A stretch of DNA of 32,831 nucleotides, taken from contig NZ_JNBQ01000041.1 of NCBI RefSeq assembly GCF_001019615.1, forward strand, positions 1-32,831, written 5' to 3'. Source of the DNA: Cellulosimicrobium funkei (GTDB lineage Bacteria > Actinomycetota > Actinomycetes > Actinomycetales > Cellulomonadaceae). Position 1 is the stretch's first letter; the number at the start of each line of letters is the position of its first letter. Position numbers and translations under genes: made by a program. Under the pieces are notes generated by a model that was not told where the DNA came from, ran no database searches, and saw only the letters and a program-made list of their open reading frames with translations. Below are positions 24,938 through 32,568 of this stretch, one piece after another.

Positions 24938-25729
24938 TCAGGCGTCGTGGTCGCGCAGCGCCGGGACGTGCAGCCCGACGGCGGCGCGCGCGTCCGCGGG
25001 CAGCTCGCCCCAGTCCTCCACGGTGTCGAGGTCGACCGCGGTCCCGGGCCGCTGTACGACGACGGCCCGCAGCCCGAGGCGCTCGGCCTCCGCGACGTGG
25101 GCCGCACGGCTGTCCGGCCCGAACCGGAACCGGAACCCCGCGGAAGCCGGGACCTCGAGGGCGAGCAGGTTCGTGCCGGCGCCCCGGCGGTCCGTCGCGA
25201 CGACGACCGGGGCGTCCTCGGCGAGCAACGCCTCCACGTCGACGGGCGTGAGCGCGGGGAGGTCGGCGTGCGCCACGAGCAGCCGCACCGGACCCCGGGT
25301 CGCCGCGTCCTCCGACGCTATCTCGCGGCCGAGGTCGACCGCCGCGTCCAGCCCCGGCCGGTCCACGGGCTGGAGCACGATGCGCAGCCGGTCCGCGTCG
25401 GCGGTCAGCAGGGGGAGACCGTCGGACCCGGTGGCGTGCGCCGCGTCGGCGGACGCGTCCACCACGACCTCCCGCAGCGCCCGCCAGGTGAACCGCGGGT
25501 CCGACGTCACCACGACCACGCGCTCGACGCCGTCGCTCGCGAGCAGCGTCCCCACGACGTGCCGCGCGAGCACGGCGATCAACCTGCTGCGCGAGGCGGG
25601 GTCGAGGACGTGCGCGAGCCGCGACTTCCCCGACGACCCGTCGCGCAACGGCACGACGGCGACCACGCGCGCCGGGCGGCCCGGCCCACCGTGGTGAGCG
25701 CCGCCGTCGGGCGGCACGAGGTCACCCAC
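24938..25729 (-). CDS. cofC: Phospholactate/PEP guanylyltransferase (CofC/FbiD)
   Basis: A 263-residue enzyme of coenzyme F420 synthesis that guanylates 2-phospholactate or, in mycobacteria, phosphoenolpyruvate, to make the activated substrate for CofD. Residues 22-39 (VVAVVPLRDGSSGKSRL) are the nucleotide-binding loop, with GKSRL the CofC signature. LLVAHADLPALTPVDVEALL and DTVEDWGEL near the C-terminus are also characteristic. The first 20 residues (Gly/Pro/His-rich) are extra. The GTG start overlaps the end of cofD by 8 bp, and the two proteins act in consecutive steps. The gene ends 19 bp from the convergent lipoprotein gene. Confidence 0.88.
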   Translation of the reverse strand: MGDLVPPDGGAHHGGPGRPARVVAVVPLRDGSSGKSRLAHVLDPASRSRLIAVLARHVVGTLLASDGVERVVVVTSDPRFTWRALREVVVDASADAAHATGSDGLPLLTADADRLRIVLQPVDRPGLDAAVDLGREIASEDAATRGPVRLLVAHADLPALTPVDVEALLAEDAPVVVATDRRGAGTNLLALEVPASAGFRFRFGPDSRAAHVAEAERLGLRAVVVQRPGTAVDLDTVEDWGELPADARAAVGLHVPALRDHDA

Positions 25730-26675
25730 GAGCGATCCCCGCCGACGCGAGCAGCGTGCGCGCGAGACGCTCGCGGCCCGCGGCGCCGCCCATGACGGTG
25801 TCGGTGACGACGACCTCCAGCCCCAGCGCCCGCACGTCGTCGGCGAGGTGGGCGTCGTGGTCGTCGATCACCATGACGTCGACGAGCCCGACGTACAGGC
25901 GCGCGACGCCGAGCGCCGAGACCTCGTGCCCGAGCGTCGTGAGGATCTGCGCGGCGGGTCCCTTGATCGCGCGACCGCCGACGATCGGGCTCACCGCGAC
26001 GCGGCGCGCGGACGTCCCGGCGAGCGCGTCCCGCACGCCCGCGACGCCCAGCACCGGCTCCACCGACAGGAACGGGTTCGACGGCGCGACCACGACGACG
26101 TCGGCGCCGGTCACCGCGTCGAGCACTCCGGGCGCCGGGCGCGCGGCCTCGATGCCGTCGTAGACGAGTCCCAGCACGTCGTCCGCGTGCCGGCGCCCCA
26201 CGAAGTACTCCTGGAACCCGAGGCGCCCCGCGGGCGTGTCGACGAGCGTCGCGACGCGGTCGTCGCTCACGGGCAGCACGCGCGCCCGGACGCCGAGCGC
26301 GGTCGTGAGCCGCGCGGTCACGTCGGTCAGCGACGACCCCGCGCGCAGCCCGGCTGTCCGCACGACGTGCGTCGCGAGGTCGCGGTCGCCGAGCGTGAAC
26401 CACGTGTCCTCGCCGAGCCGGCCCATCGCCTCCAGCGCCGCGTACGTCTCGCCGACCACGCCCCAGCCGCGCTCCTCGTCCGCGAGCCCGGCGAGGGTGT
26501 ACGTCACGGTGTCGAGGTCGGGCGAGATCCACAGCCCGTGGAGCTCGACGTCGTCCGCGACGTTGACGACGACCGTGAGGTCGGCTCCAGCGAGGTCCAG
26601 GCCGTGCGCGAGGCGTGCCCCGCCGACCCCGCCCGCGAGCACGGTCACGCGGTCGGTGCGGTGTTCTGCTGTCAC
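25722..26675 (-). CDS. cofD: 2-phospho-L-lactate/enolpyruvyl transferase (CofD/FbiA)
   Basis: A 317-residue enzyme that transfers the guanylated lactyl or enolpyruvyl phosphate onto the deazaflavin Fo, forming F420-0. [18 protein letters not shown] near the N-terminus is the CofD nucleotide-binding signature. The [22 protein letters not shown] stretch and [13 protein letters not shown] (binding the phosphate side) follow, and [17 protein letters not shown] is also conserved. The GTG at 26675 has TAGGCT 7 nt upstream and no ribosome site, so the transcript is probably leaderless. cofE/fbiB, which adds the glutamates, is not in this window, nor are the Fo synthase genes. Confidence 0.93.
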   Translation of the reverse strand: MTAEHRTDRVTVLAGGVGGARLAHGLDLAGADLTVVVNVADDVELHGLWISPDLDTVTYTLAGLADEERGWGVVGETYAALEAMGRLGEDTWFTLGDRDLATHVVRTAGLRAGSSLTDVTARLTTALGVRARVLPVSDDRVATLVDTPAGRLGFQEYFVGRRHADDVLGLVYDGIEAARPAPGVLDAVTGADVVVVAPSNPFLSVEPVLGVAGVRDALAGTSARRVAVSPIVGGRAIKGPAAQILTTLGHEVSALGVARLYVGLVDVMVIDDHDAHLADDVRALGLEVVVTDTVMGGAAGRERLARTLLASAGIARG

Positions 26676-26682
26676 GACGACG

Positions 26683-26688
26683 AGCCTA
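26683..26688 (-). promoter_or_regulatory. Putative -10 of the cofD-cofC operon
   Basis: TAGGCT on the minus strand fits TANNNT and ends 7 nt before the cofD GTG. No good -35 is visible. A leaderless mRNA is the simplest reading. Confidence 0.45.
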
Positions 26689-26790
26689 CGTCGGGGCGGG
26701 GGAGTCCCGGCGGCCCTCTCCCGGACCTCGCGCGCGGGCCCGTCCGGTCCCGCCGCGGTTCGTGCGCCGCACCCGTGCCACGATGGGCCC

Positions 26791-27111
26791 ATGGCCGTCT
26801 TCGCCTTCTCCGTCGCCCCGCTCGGTGCCGGCGAGTCCGTCGCGGACTCCGTCGCCGAGGCCGTCCGCATCGTCCGCGAGTCGGGCCTGCCCAACCGCAC
26901 CACCGCGATGTTCACCGAGATCGAGGGCGACTGGGACGCCGTCATGCCCGTTATCCAGCGCGCGACCGAGGCCGTCGGCGCGGGCGGCCATCGGGTCTCG
27001 CTCGTCATCAAGGCCGACATCCGTCCGGGACGCACGGGGGAGCTCACCGGGAAGGTCGAGCGGGTCGAGGAGCGCCTCGCGGCCGAGTCGGAGGAGACCG
27101 GGCACGCCTGA
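26791..27111 (+). CDS. MTH1187/YkoF-type thiamine-binding-like protein
   Basis: A 106-residue small beta-alpha protein of the MTH1187/YkoF family (DUF77), members of which bind thiamine or related compounds. The opening [26 protein letters not shown] and the [22 protein letters not shown] block match the family. [17 protein letters not shown] carries the later strand. The ATG at 26791 lacks a ribosome site but CACGAT lies 6 nt upstream as a possible -10. It is divergent from cofD, and no functional link to F420 is known to me. Function in the cell is uncertain. Confidence 0.85.
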   Translation: MAVFAFSVAPLGAGESVADSVAEAVRIVRESGLPNRTTAMFTEIEGDWDAVMPVIQRATEAVGAGGHRVSLVIKADIRPGRTGELTGKVERVEERLAAESEETGHA

Positions 27112-27143
27112 CCTGCGGTGTCTCGTGAGGACGGTTCGACCGG

Positions 27144-27172
27144 TTCGCGGGACTTGACCGGCGACGTAGGCT
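27144..27172 (+). promoter_or_regulatory. Putative promoter of the RAMA-domain gene
   Basis: TTCGCG (27144-27149) and TAGGCT (27167-27172) are 17 nt apart. The ATG at 27173 abuts the -10, upstream of the expected start point, which favours the later ATG at 27227 with its CAGGAGA ribosome site. Confidence 0.42.
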
Positions 27173-27226
27173 ATGGCGCAAACGCCCCCGCCCAGGTCGC
27201 GTTCCGCTGCCGCAGGAGATCTCCCG

Positions 27227-28690
27227 ATGCCCCTCTTCGAGGTGGACGCCGAGCGTCCCGTACTGGTCCAGCCGCCCCAGCCGGCAGGAGCGTTCGGGAC
27301 CGACGCGCAGCGGGTCGTGGACGGGAACATCGAGGGGCTGCTGGGCGAGCAGATCTTCCCCGTCGCGCAGGGCACGTCCGACGACGAGCCCCACCTCCTC
27401 GCGCTCGATGCCGCCGGCCTCCCGGTCGTCATCGAGGTCACCGCGGAGCTCACGGAGGACGCCCTCACCGCGGCGCTCAACCACGCCGGCCGGGCCGGGC
27501 GCCTCACGCGCGCCGAGCTCGCCGCCCGCTACACGGGCGGTGCCTCGCGGTTCCAGCAGGACGTGGCCGCCTTCTACGACAACGTCCCGCTCACGCGCTC
27601 CCAGGCGACCGCCCGGGCGACCGGCGCCCGCCTCATCGTCATCTGCTCGAGCGCCGCGCCGGGCATCCAGGACGCGCTCGACTTCCTGCGGCAGCCCGGG
27701 TCCCCGGTCTCGGTCCTGCGTCTCGGCGTCGTGCACGGCGCGGACGGCCGCCGCTTCGTCGACGTGTCCCCGCTCGCGATGACGCGCGACAACCCCGCAC
27801 CACCCGCGGCGCCCGAGCCCCGTCGGGGCCGCGCCGTCGCCCCCGGTTCCGACTTCGCGGACGGCGTCGCCGTGGGCCGAGCCCTGACCGGCAAGTTTCC
27901 CGTGGTGACGCGGCAGGCCGCGCAGTCCCGGGCCGAGCGCCGTCGGGCCGCCGAGCTCGAGCCGCGCGCCGGCTCCGCGATCGCTCCCACCTCGGCGGAC
28001 GAGACCGGCCCCCTCGCCGCGCTGGCCCCGGTCGCCGTGCCGTCGGAGCCGTCGCGCGCCGAGCCGCCCGTCCTGGACTTCGTCCCCCTCGACGACCCGC
28101 TCACCGCGCGGACCGTGCCCGAGCCCGCGTCCGCCGGCTGGGCCGACCGGCGACCCGTCGAGGCCGGGGACGAGCCGTCGACCCCGCGCACGTCGATCCT
28201 CACGCGCGAGTCGATCCGCACCCGGGAGTCGATCCGGACGCGCGAGTCGTACCTCACCCACGAGTACGGCGAGCAGCGCAGCCCGTCGCGCGAGCAGCCG
28301 TACGACCCGCTGTCGTACCACCCGCCCGTCGACCTCGACCCGACGCCCGCGCGCGCGTCCGCGAGCCGCGACGTCGTCCCCGTGCCGCCCCCGCCCCCCG
28401 CGGACGCGCCGCTCGGTCCCGACGACGACCCCGACCTCGTCGCGCTCGCGCGCGCGTTCGGCGCGCCCCGCGAGCTCGTGTGGTCCCGGCCGCGCCGCGG
28501 CCAGCGCTTCGAGGCGGTCCTCCAGCCAGACGGCTACATCGAGCTGTCCGACGGCGCGCGGTTCCGCCACCCCGACCTCGCCGCCGTCGCCGTGTCGGGC
28601 ACCCACACGGCCGACGGCTGGAGCGTCTGGCGCCTCGGCGCCGAGGACGGCCCCACCCTCACCGACGCCTTCCGCGAGCACCACGCCTGA
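27227..28690 (+). CDS. PD-(D/E)XK-like protein with C-terminal RAMA-like domain
   Basis: A 487-residue cytoplasmic protein. Residues 30-140 resemble a PD-(D/E)XK nuclease fold: GLLGEQIFPVAQG, then HLLALDAAGLPVVIEVTAEL, where a nuclease would have D-L-L and E-x-K. Here position 56 is His and position 72 is Thr, so the active site seems lost. ALNHAGRAGRLTRAEL fits the helix after the core. A disordered Pro/Glu-rich region (about 205-420) includes a hexapeptide repeat at residues 323-346. The last 65 residues (RRGQRFEAVLQPDGYIEL, then GARFRHPDLAAVAVSG and ADGWSVWRLG) look like a RAMA domain, a module found next to restriction and methylase enzymes and thought to recognise modified DNA. The ATG at 27227 follows CAGGAGA. 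Function unknown; DNA binding is an inference. Confidence 0.7.
   Translation: MPLFEVDAERPVLVQPPQPAGAFGTDAQRVVDGNIEGLLGEQIFPVAQGTSDDEPHLLALDAAGLPVVIEVTAELTEDALTAALNHAGRAGRLTRAELAARYTGGASRFQQDVAAFYDNVPLTRSQATARATGARLIVICSSAAPGIQDALDFLRQPGSPVSVLRLGVVHGADGRRFVDVSPLAMTRDNPAPPAAPEPRRGRAVAPGSDFADGVAVGRALTGKFPVVTRQAAQSRAERRRAAELEPRAGSAIAPTSADETGPLAALAPVAVPSEPSRAEPPVLDFVPLDDPLTARTVPEPASAGWADRRPVEAGDEPSTPRTSILTRESIRTRESIRTRESYLTHEYGEQRSPSREQPYDPLSYHPPVDLDPTPARASASRDVVPVPPPPPADAPLGPDDDPDLVALARAFGAPRELVWSRPRRGQRFEAVLQPDGYIELSDGARFRHPDLAAVAVSGTHTADGWSVWRLGAEDGPTLTDAFREHHA
28193..28264 (+). repeat. In-frame 18-bp repeat (4 units)
   Basis: Four units of 18 bp starting at 28193, 28211, 28229 and 28247 encode SILTRE, SIRTRE, SIRTRE and SYLTHE. 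They lie in the disordered centre of the RAMA-domain protein. Copy number could vary between strains. Confidence 0.85.
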
Positions 28691-28761
28691 GTCACGTCGC
28701 TCGCTCGGGTCCGCCGCCCGCGTGCCCCTGAGCACGTGAACCACCACGATCGGAGGCGCAC

Positions 28762-29400
28762 GTGATCGGGTTCCTGCACACGGCGGACGTGCACGTCGCG
28801 ACGTTCGGTGCGCTGGTGGAGGAGGTCGCGCCGGGCGAGGGGCACGTGCACCGCGTCGACGTACCGCTCCTGGACGACGCGCGGGCGGGCGCGCGGACGG
28901 GTGAGCGGGTCCGGGCGCACGTCGACGCGCTCGTCGCGGCGGGGGCGTCGGTGGTGGTGTGCACGTGCTCGACGCTCGGGCCGGTCGCGGAGGAGGTCGG
29001 CGGACCCGGGGTGCCCGTGGTGCGGGTGGACCGGCCGCTCGCGGAGGTGGCGGTGCGCGACGGCGGCCGGGTCGCCGTCGTGGTGGCGCTCGCGTCGACG
29101 CTCGGCCCGACGACGGACCTCCTCGCCGACGCGGCCGGGCGCGCGGGGACGGTCGTCGAGCTCGAACCCGTGGTCTGCTCGGGCGCGTGGGCGGACTTCG
29201 AGGCCGGGGACCTGGGCGCGTACCACCGGGGCGTCGAGGACGCGGTGCGGGACGCCGTCTCGCGTCGGGGCGCGGACGTCGTCGTGCTCGCGCAGGCCAG
29301 CATGGCGCCGGCGGCCGGATTGCTCGCCGACCTCCCGGTCCCCGTCCTGACGAGCCCGGGCAGCGCGGTGGCCCGGGCCGTGGAGCTGGCCCGGGCCTGA
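28762..29400 (+). CDS. Asp/Glu racemase-family protein
   Basis: A 212-residue protein of the Asp/Glu/hydantoin racemase superfamily, whose members racemise amino acids or decarboxylate malonates with one or two cysteines. The first catalytic-type cysteine is in VVVCTCSTLG (about residues 62-71). At the expected second position the sequence is VLAQASMAPAA, without a cysteine, so it may be a one-cysteine member or use another base. PVVRVDRPLAEVAV and VAVVVALASTLGPT fit the repeated Rossmann-like halves. GGAGG lies upstream of the GTG start. It stands alone and converges on the ABC permease gene (13 bp between stops). Substrate unknown. Confidence 0.8.
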   Translation: MIGFLHTADVHVATFGALVEEVAPGEGHVHRVDVPLLDDARAGARTGERVRAHVDALVAAGASVVVCTCSTLGPVAEEVGGPGVPVVRVDRPLAEVAVRDGGRVAVVVALASTLGPTTDLLADAAGRAGTVVELEPVVCSGAWADFEAGDLGAYHRGVEDAVRDAVSRRGADVVVLAQASMAPAAGLLADLPVPVLTSPGSAVARAVELARA

Positions 29401-29413
29401 CGCGCGCGGTCGG

Positions 29414-30268
29414 TCAGTCCGTCGAGCGCACCATGGTGCGGATCCCGACGGCGAGGCCGACGGCGGCCGTCACGACGGCGGCGACCCAGCCCCACGCGAC
29501 GGCCGAGGCGGAGAGGTCGCCGGCGAACAGGGCGCGCTCGGCGTCGACGACGTACCGGAGCGGGTTGACGTCGGACGCGACCTGCATCCAGCGGGGCCCG
29601 GTCTCGAGCGGGAGGAGCATGCCGGACAGGATCATGAGCGGGAAGATCAGGGTCTGCTGCACGACCCAGAACATCCAGTCCTGCTTGCGCACCGCGAGGG
29701 CGAGCGCGTAGCTGAGCGAACCGATCCCGACGCCGAACACGGCGAGCAGCGCGAGCCCGACGACGGCGCCGGCGGGGTGGAGCTCGAACCCGAACGGGAG
29801 CATGACGAGCACCACGACGACCGACTGCGCGACGATCGGGACCATCTCCTTGAGCGCGCGGCCCACGAGCAGCGAGGCGCGCGAGAGCGGGGCGACGAGC
29901 ATGCGCTCGTGCGCGCCGGTCTGCAGCTCGACGAGCAGGTTCGCCCCGGTCGTGGTCGTCCCGAAGAGGGTCGTCATGACGAGGATCGACGGGACGAACC
30001 ACTGCCAGACGTTGCCGCCCAGGACCTCCTGACCGGTCGTCGTGCCGCCGAGCGACCCGACGAGCAGGGGTCCGAACAGCGCGAGGAAGACGACCGGCTG
30101 GACGAGCCCGAACAGCACGGAGAACGGGTCGTGCACGACGGGCCGCAGCTCGCGGACGAGCACGATCCCGGTGTCGCGCGCGAAGGCGGCGAGCCCGCGG
30201 CGTGCGCGGGGGCGGGCGGGGGCCGGATGCGGGGCGACGGTGGTGCGGGCGATGTCGACGGTGCTCAT
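29414..30268 (-). CDS. ABC-2-type exporter permease (DrrB-like)
   Basis: A 284-residue inner-membrane protein with about six membrane helices and a 35-residue cytoplasmic N-terminus. LVRELRPVVHDPFSVLFGLVQPVVFLALF is the typical start of DrrB-type permeases. LIFPLMILSGMLLPLETGP and NPLRYVVDAERALFAG near the C-terminus are family hallmarks. It pairs with the ATPase gene upstream (ATGA overlap) to form a drug or lipid exporter. The substrate is not predictable. The operon ends here. Confidence 0.92.
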   Translation of the reverse strand: MSTVDIARTTVAPHPAPARPRARRGLAAFARDTGIVLVRELRPVVHDPFSVLFGLVQPVVFLALFGPLLVGSLGGTTTGQEVLGGNVWQWFVPSILVMTTLFGTTTTGANLLVELQTGAHERMLVAPLSRASLLVGRALKEMVPIVAQSVVVVLVMLPFGFELHPAGAVVGLALLAVFGVGIGSLSYALALAVRKQDWMFWVVQQTLIFPLMILSGMLLPLETGPRWMQVASDVNPLRYVVDAERALFAGDLSASAVAWGWVAAVVTAAVGLAVGIRTMVRSTD

Positions 30269-31353
30269 GCTGCGGTCCTCTCGGTGGGGCTGGTGCCCTC
30301 GGCGGGGGTGGCGGTCGGGGTCGCGGCGCCGGCCTCGCGCAGGCTGCGGCCGGTGAGCGCGAGGAACACGTCGTCGAGCGTGGGCCGGTGCACCTGCGCC
30401 GTCTCGACGGCGATGCCGTCCGCGTCGGCGGCGCGGAGCAGGCGGGGCAGGTAGGCGTCGCCGCGCTCGGCGCGCACCTCGAGAGCGGGCGCGGCGTCGT
30501 GCCCGACGGCGGGCGCGCCGTCAGGTGTGCGGGTCGCCTCCCGGAACCCTTCGACCCGGCGGGCGAGCGCGACGAGCCGTGCCGCGTCGCCGTGCGCCGG
30601 CCCCTGCGGGGGCGCGAGCGTGACGACGACGCGGTCCCCGGCGAGGTCCGCCTTGAGGTTCTCCGCGGTGTCGTCGGCGATGACCTGGCCGTGGTCGACG
30701 ACGACCACGCGCTCGGCCATGGTGTCGGCCTCGTCGAGGTAGTGCGTCGTGAGGACGATCGTCATGGGCTCGCCCGTGGCCGCGAGCGAGTCCTCGCGCA
30801 TGCGCAGGACGTGGTCCCACAGGTTCGCCCGGTTGTGCGGGTCGAGGCCGGTCGACGGCTCGTCGAGGAACAGCAGCGACGGCGCGTGCACGAGTCCCAT
30901 CGCGACGTCGAGCCGGCGACGCTGCCCGCCGGACAGGTCGGACACCTTGCGCGCGCCGTAGGACGCGAGCTCGAGGGAGTCGAGGAGCTCGTCGGCGCGG
31001 CGGCGCGCGGTGCGCCGGTCCAGTCCGTGGATGCGGCCCTGGCTCGCCAGCTCGTCGACGGCGCGCTGCGCGTGACCCGCACCGTTGCCCTGCCCGACGT
31101 AGCCGATGCGGTGCCGGACGGCGTCGGGCTCGGCGACGACGTCGTGCCCCGCGACCGTGGCCGTGCCCGACGTGGGGCGGATGAGCGTGGTGAGCATGCG
31201 GAGCGTGGTCGTCTTGCCGGCGCCGTTGGGGCCGAGGACGGCGACGAGCTCGCCGGGTGCGACGTCGAGGTCGATGCCGCGCACGGCGTGCACCGTGGCG
31301 CTCGCGTCGCGCCCGACGGCGAAGTCCTTGGTCAGTGCTCTGGTGCGGATCAC
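30265..31353 (-). CDS. ABC-2-type exporter ATP-binding protein (DrrA-like)
   Basis: A 362-residue ATPase. Walker A is GPNGAGKT (residues about 43-50), the signature is LSGGQRRRLDVAMGL, Walker B is LLFLDEPSTGLDP and the H-loop is TTHYLDEAD. The C-terminal extension of about 130 residues (VVVTLAPPQGPAH, then RPTLDDVFLALTGRSL) is the DrrA-specific domain. It energises the adjacent permease. AGGAGG lies ahead of the GTG at 31353. The gene is divergent from a WYL-domain regulator, with an inverted repeat between the two, so drug- or stress-dependent control by that protein is likely. The C-terminal 25 residues are Thr/Pro/Ala-rich. Confidence 0.95.
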   Translation of the reverse strand: MIRTRALTKDFAVGRDASATVHAVRGIDLDVAPGELVAVLGPNGAGKTTTLRMLTTLIRPTSGTATVAGHDVVAEPDAVRHRIGYVGQGNGAGHAQRAVDELASQGRIHGLDRRTARRRADELLDSLELASYGARKVSDLSGGQRRRLDVAMGLVHAPSLLFLDEPSTGLDPHNRANLWDHVLRMREDSLAATGEPMTIVLTTHYLDEADTMAERVVVVDHGQVIADDTAENLKADLAGDRVVVTLAPPQGPAHGDAARLVALARRVEGFREATRTPDGAPAVGHDAAPALEVRAERGDAYLPRLLRAADADGIAVETAQVHRPTLDDVFLALTGRSLREAGAATPTATPAEGTSPTERTAA

Positions 31354-31394
31354 GGTGGCTCCTCCTGGGTGTGCTTCGTGCGTCGAGAGCGACG

Positions 31395-31421
31395 TTGCCA
31401 CGGGTAGAGGCCAGCTACGGT
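31395..31421 (+). promoter_or_regulatory. Putative promoter of the WYL regulator gene
   Basis: TTGCCA (31395-31400) and TACGGT (31416-31421) have a short 15-nt spacer. The -10 lies in the centre of the inverted repeat at 31404-31428. Confidence 0.35.
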
Positions 31422-31428
31422 CCTCTAC
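31404..31428. promoter_or_regulatory. Inverted repeat operator between drrA-like and WYL genes
   Basis: GTAGAGG (31404-31410) and CCTCTAC (31422-31428) are perfect 7-bp arms around an 11-bp spacer, 20 bp before the WYL gene and about 50 bp from the ABC gene. It is a good candidate binding site for the WYL protein. Confidence 0.55.
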
Positions 31429-31447
31429 TCCGTGCGACGCTGAGGTC

Positions 31448-32542
31448 ATGCTCGAGACCTCAGGACGACTGCTCCGACTGCTCTCGCTGCTCCAGGCGCG
31501 CCGGGACTGGCCGGGTGCCGCGCTGGCCGAGCGGCTCGACGTGAGCCCGCGCACCGTGCGGCGCGACGTCGACCGCTTGCGCGAGCTCGGCTACCCGGTG
31601 CGCGCGACGAAGGGTCCCGACGGCGGGTACCGCCTCGACGCCGGCGCGGACGTCCCGCCGCTCCTCTTCGACGACGAGCAGGCGGTCGCGGTCGCGATCG
31701 CGCTGCGCACCGGGACGCTCCCCGGGGTGGAGGACGCCGCGGCGCGCGCGCTCGCGACGATCCGTCAGGTCATGCCCGCCCGCCTGCGCACGCGCATCGA
31801 CGCGCTGGAGGTGACGGCCGTGCCGGGCCGCACGGAGCGGGCCCTGCCCGCCGTCCGGGCCGACGTGCTCGTGTCGGTCGGCTCGGCGGCCGCCGAGCGC
31901 CGCGTGCTGCGGTTCGACTACGACGGCGGGACGGGCGAGGTGCTCCGTGCGCCGGGCCAGGAGCCGGGGGAGGGGTTCCGTGCGCCGCGCCGCGCGGAGC
32001 CGCACCACGTCGTCACGTGGGGCGGGCGGTGGTATCTCGTCGCGTGGGACCTCGACCGGGACGACTGGAGGACCTTCCGGATCGACCGGATGGCCCCGCG
32101 CGAGGGTGTCGGAGCACGGTTCGAGCGTCGGGCGCTGCCCGCCCCGGACGTGGCGACGTTCGTCGCCGAGCGGTTCACGCAGCCTGTGATGCCGGTACGG
32201 GGGACGGTCGAGCTCGAGCTGGACGCCGCCGTCGTGGCGGCATGGGCCGGAACGGACGCACTCGTGGAGGCCGTGAGCGAGGGGCGGTGCCGCCTGACCG
32301 CGGGTTCCTGGTCGTGGGGCGGGCTCGCCGGGTGGTTCGGCATCTTCGACGCGCCGTTCACCGTGGTCGGACCGGACGACCTGCGGGCCGCGGTGGCCCG
32401 TCTCGCGGCGCGGGCGACGGCAGCGGCCGCGCCCGCTGCGGCCGGCCTGCTGCCAGAGCGCGGGGCGCCGGACGAGGGGGTGCGCGCCTCGCGGCGGGAC
32501 GTCGCGAGGGGGAGTGGTCCGGGTCACGACGGCGCGAGTTGA
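31448..32542 (+). CDS. WYL-domain helix-turn-helix transcriptional regulator
   Basis: A 364-residue regulator of the YafY type. Residues 1-60 carry a DeoR-like winged helix (RLLSLLQARRDWPGAALAERLDVSPRTVRRDVDRL), followed by the wing GGYRLDAGADVPPL. The WYL domain is marked by WGGRWYLVAWDLDRDDWRTFRIDRM. A C-terminal WCX-like extension runs to about residue 320. The last 40 residues are low-complexity Ala/Gly/Arg. WYL domains bind small ligands or nucleic acids. The divergent exporter genes are the likely targets. The ATG has no clear ribosome site; GACGCT lies 6 nt upstream. Confidence 0.92.
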   Translation: MLETSGRLLRLLSLLQARRDWPGAALAERLDVSPRTVRRDVDRLRELGYPVRATKGPDGGYRLDAGADVPPLLFDDEQAVAVAIALRTGTLPGVEDAAARALATIRQVMPARLRTRIDALEVTAVPGRTERALPAVRADVLVSVGSAAAERRVLRFDYDGGTGEVLRAPGQEPGEGFRAPRRAEPHHVVTWGGRWYLVAWDLDRDDWRTFRIDRMAPREGVGARFERRALPAPDVATFVAERFTQPVMPVRGTVELELDAAVVAAWAGTDALVEAVSEGRCRLTAGSWSWGGLAGWFGIFDAPFTVVGPDDLRAAVARLAARATAAAAPAAAGLLPERGAPDEGVRASRRDVARGSGPGHDGAS

Positions 32543-32568
32543 CCTCCTGCCTCCGGACCCCGTAATGT
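32539..32568 (+). promoter_or_regulatory. Strong sigma-70-like promoter
   Basis: TTGACC (32539-32544) and TAATGT (32563-32568) are 18 nt apart, the best consensus match in the window. The -35 overlaps the end of the WYL gene. Promoters of this form commonly drive stable-RNA operons in Micrococcales. Confidence 0.65.

Noticed and set aside
27173-27226. Upstream ATG for the RAMA-domain protein
   Set aside because: It directly abuts a -10-like TAGGCT and lacks a ribosome site, whereas the ATG at 27227 follows CAGGAGA.
30202-31407. 401-codon plus-strand open frame opposite the ABC transporter genes
   Set aside because: The minus strand has all ABC ATPase and ABC-2 permease motifs, so this is a shadow.
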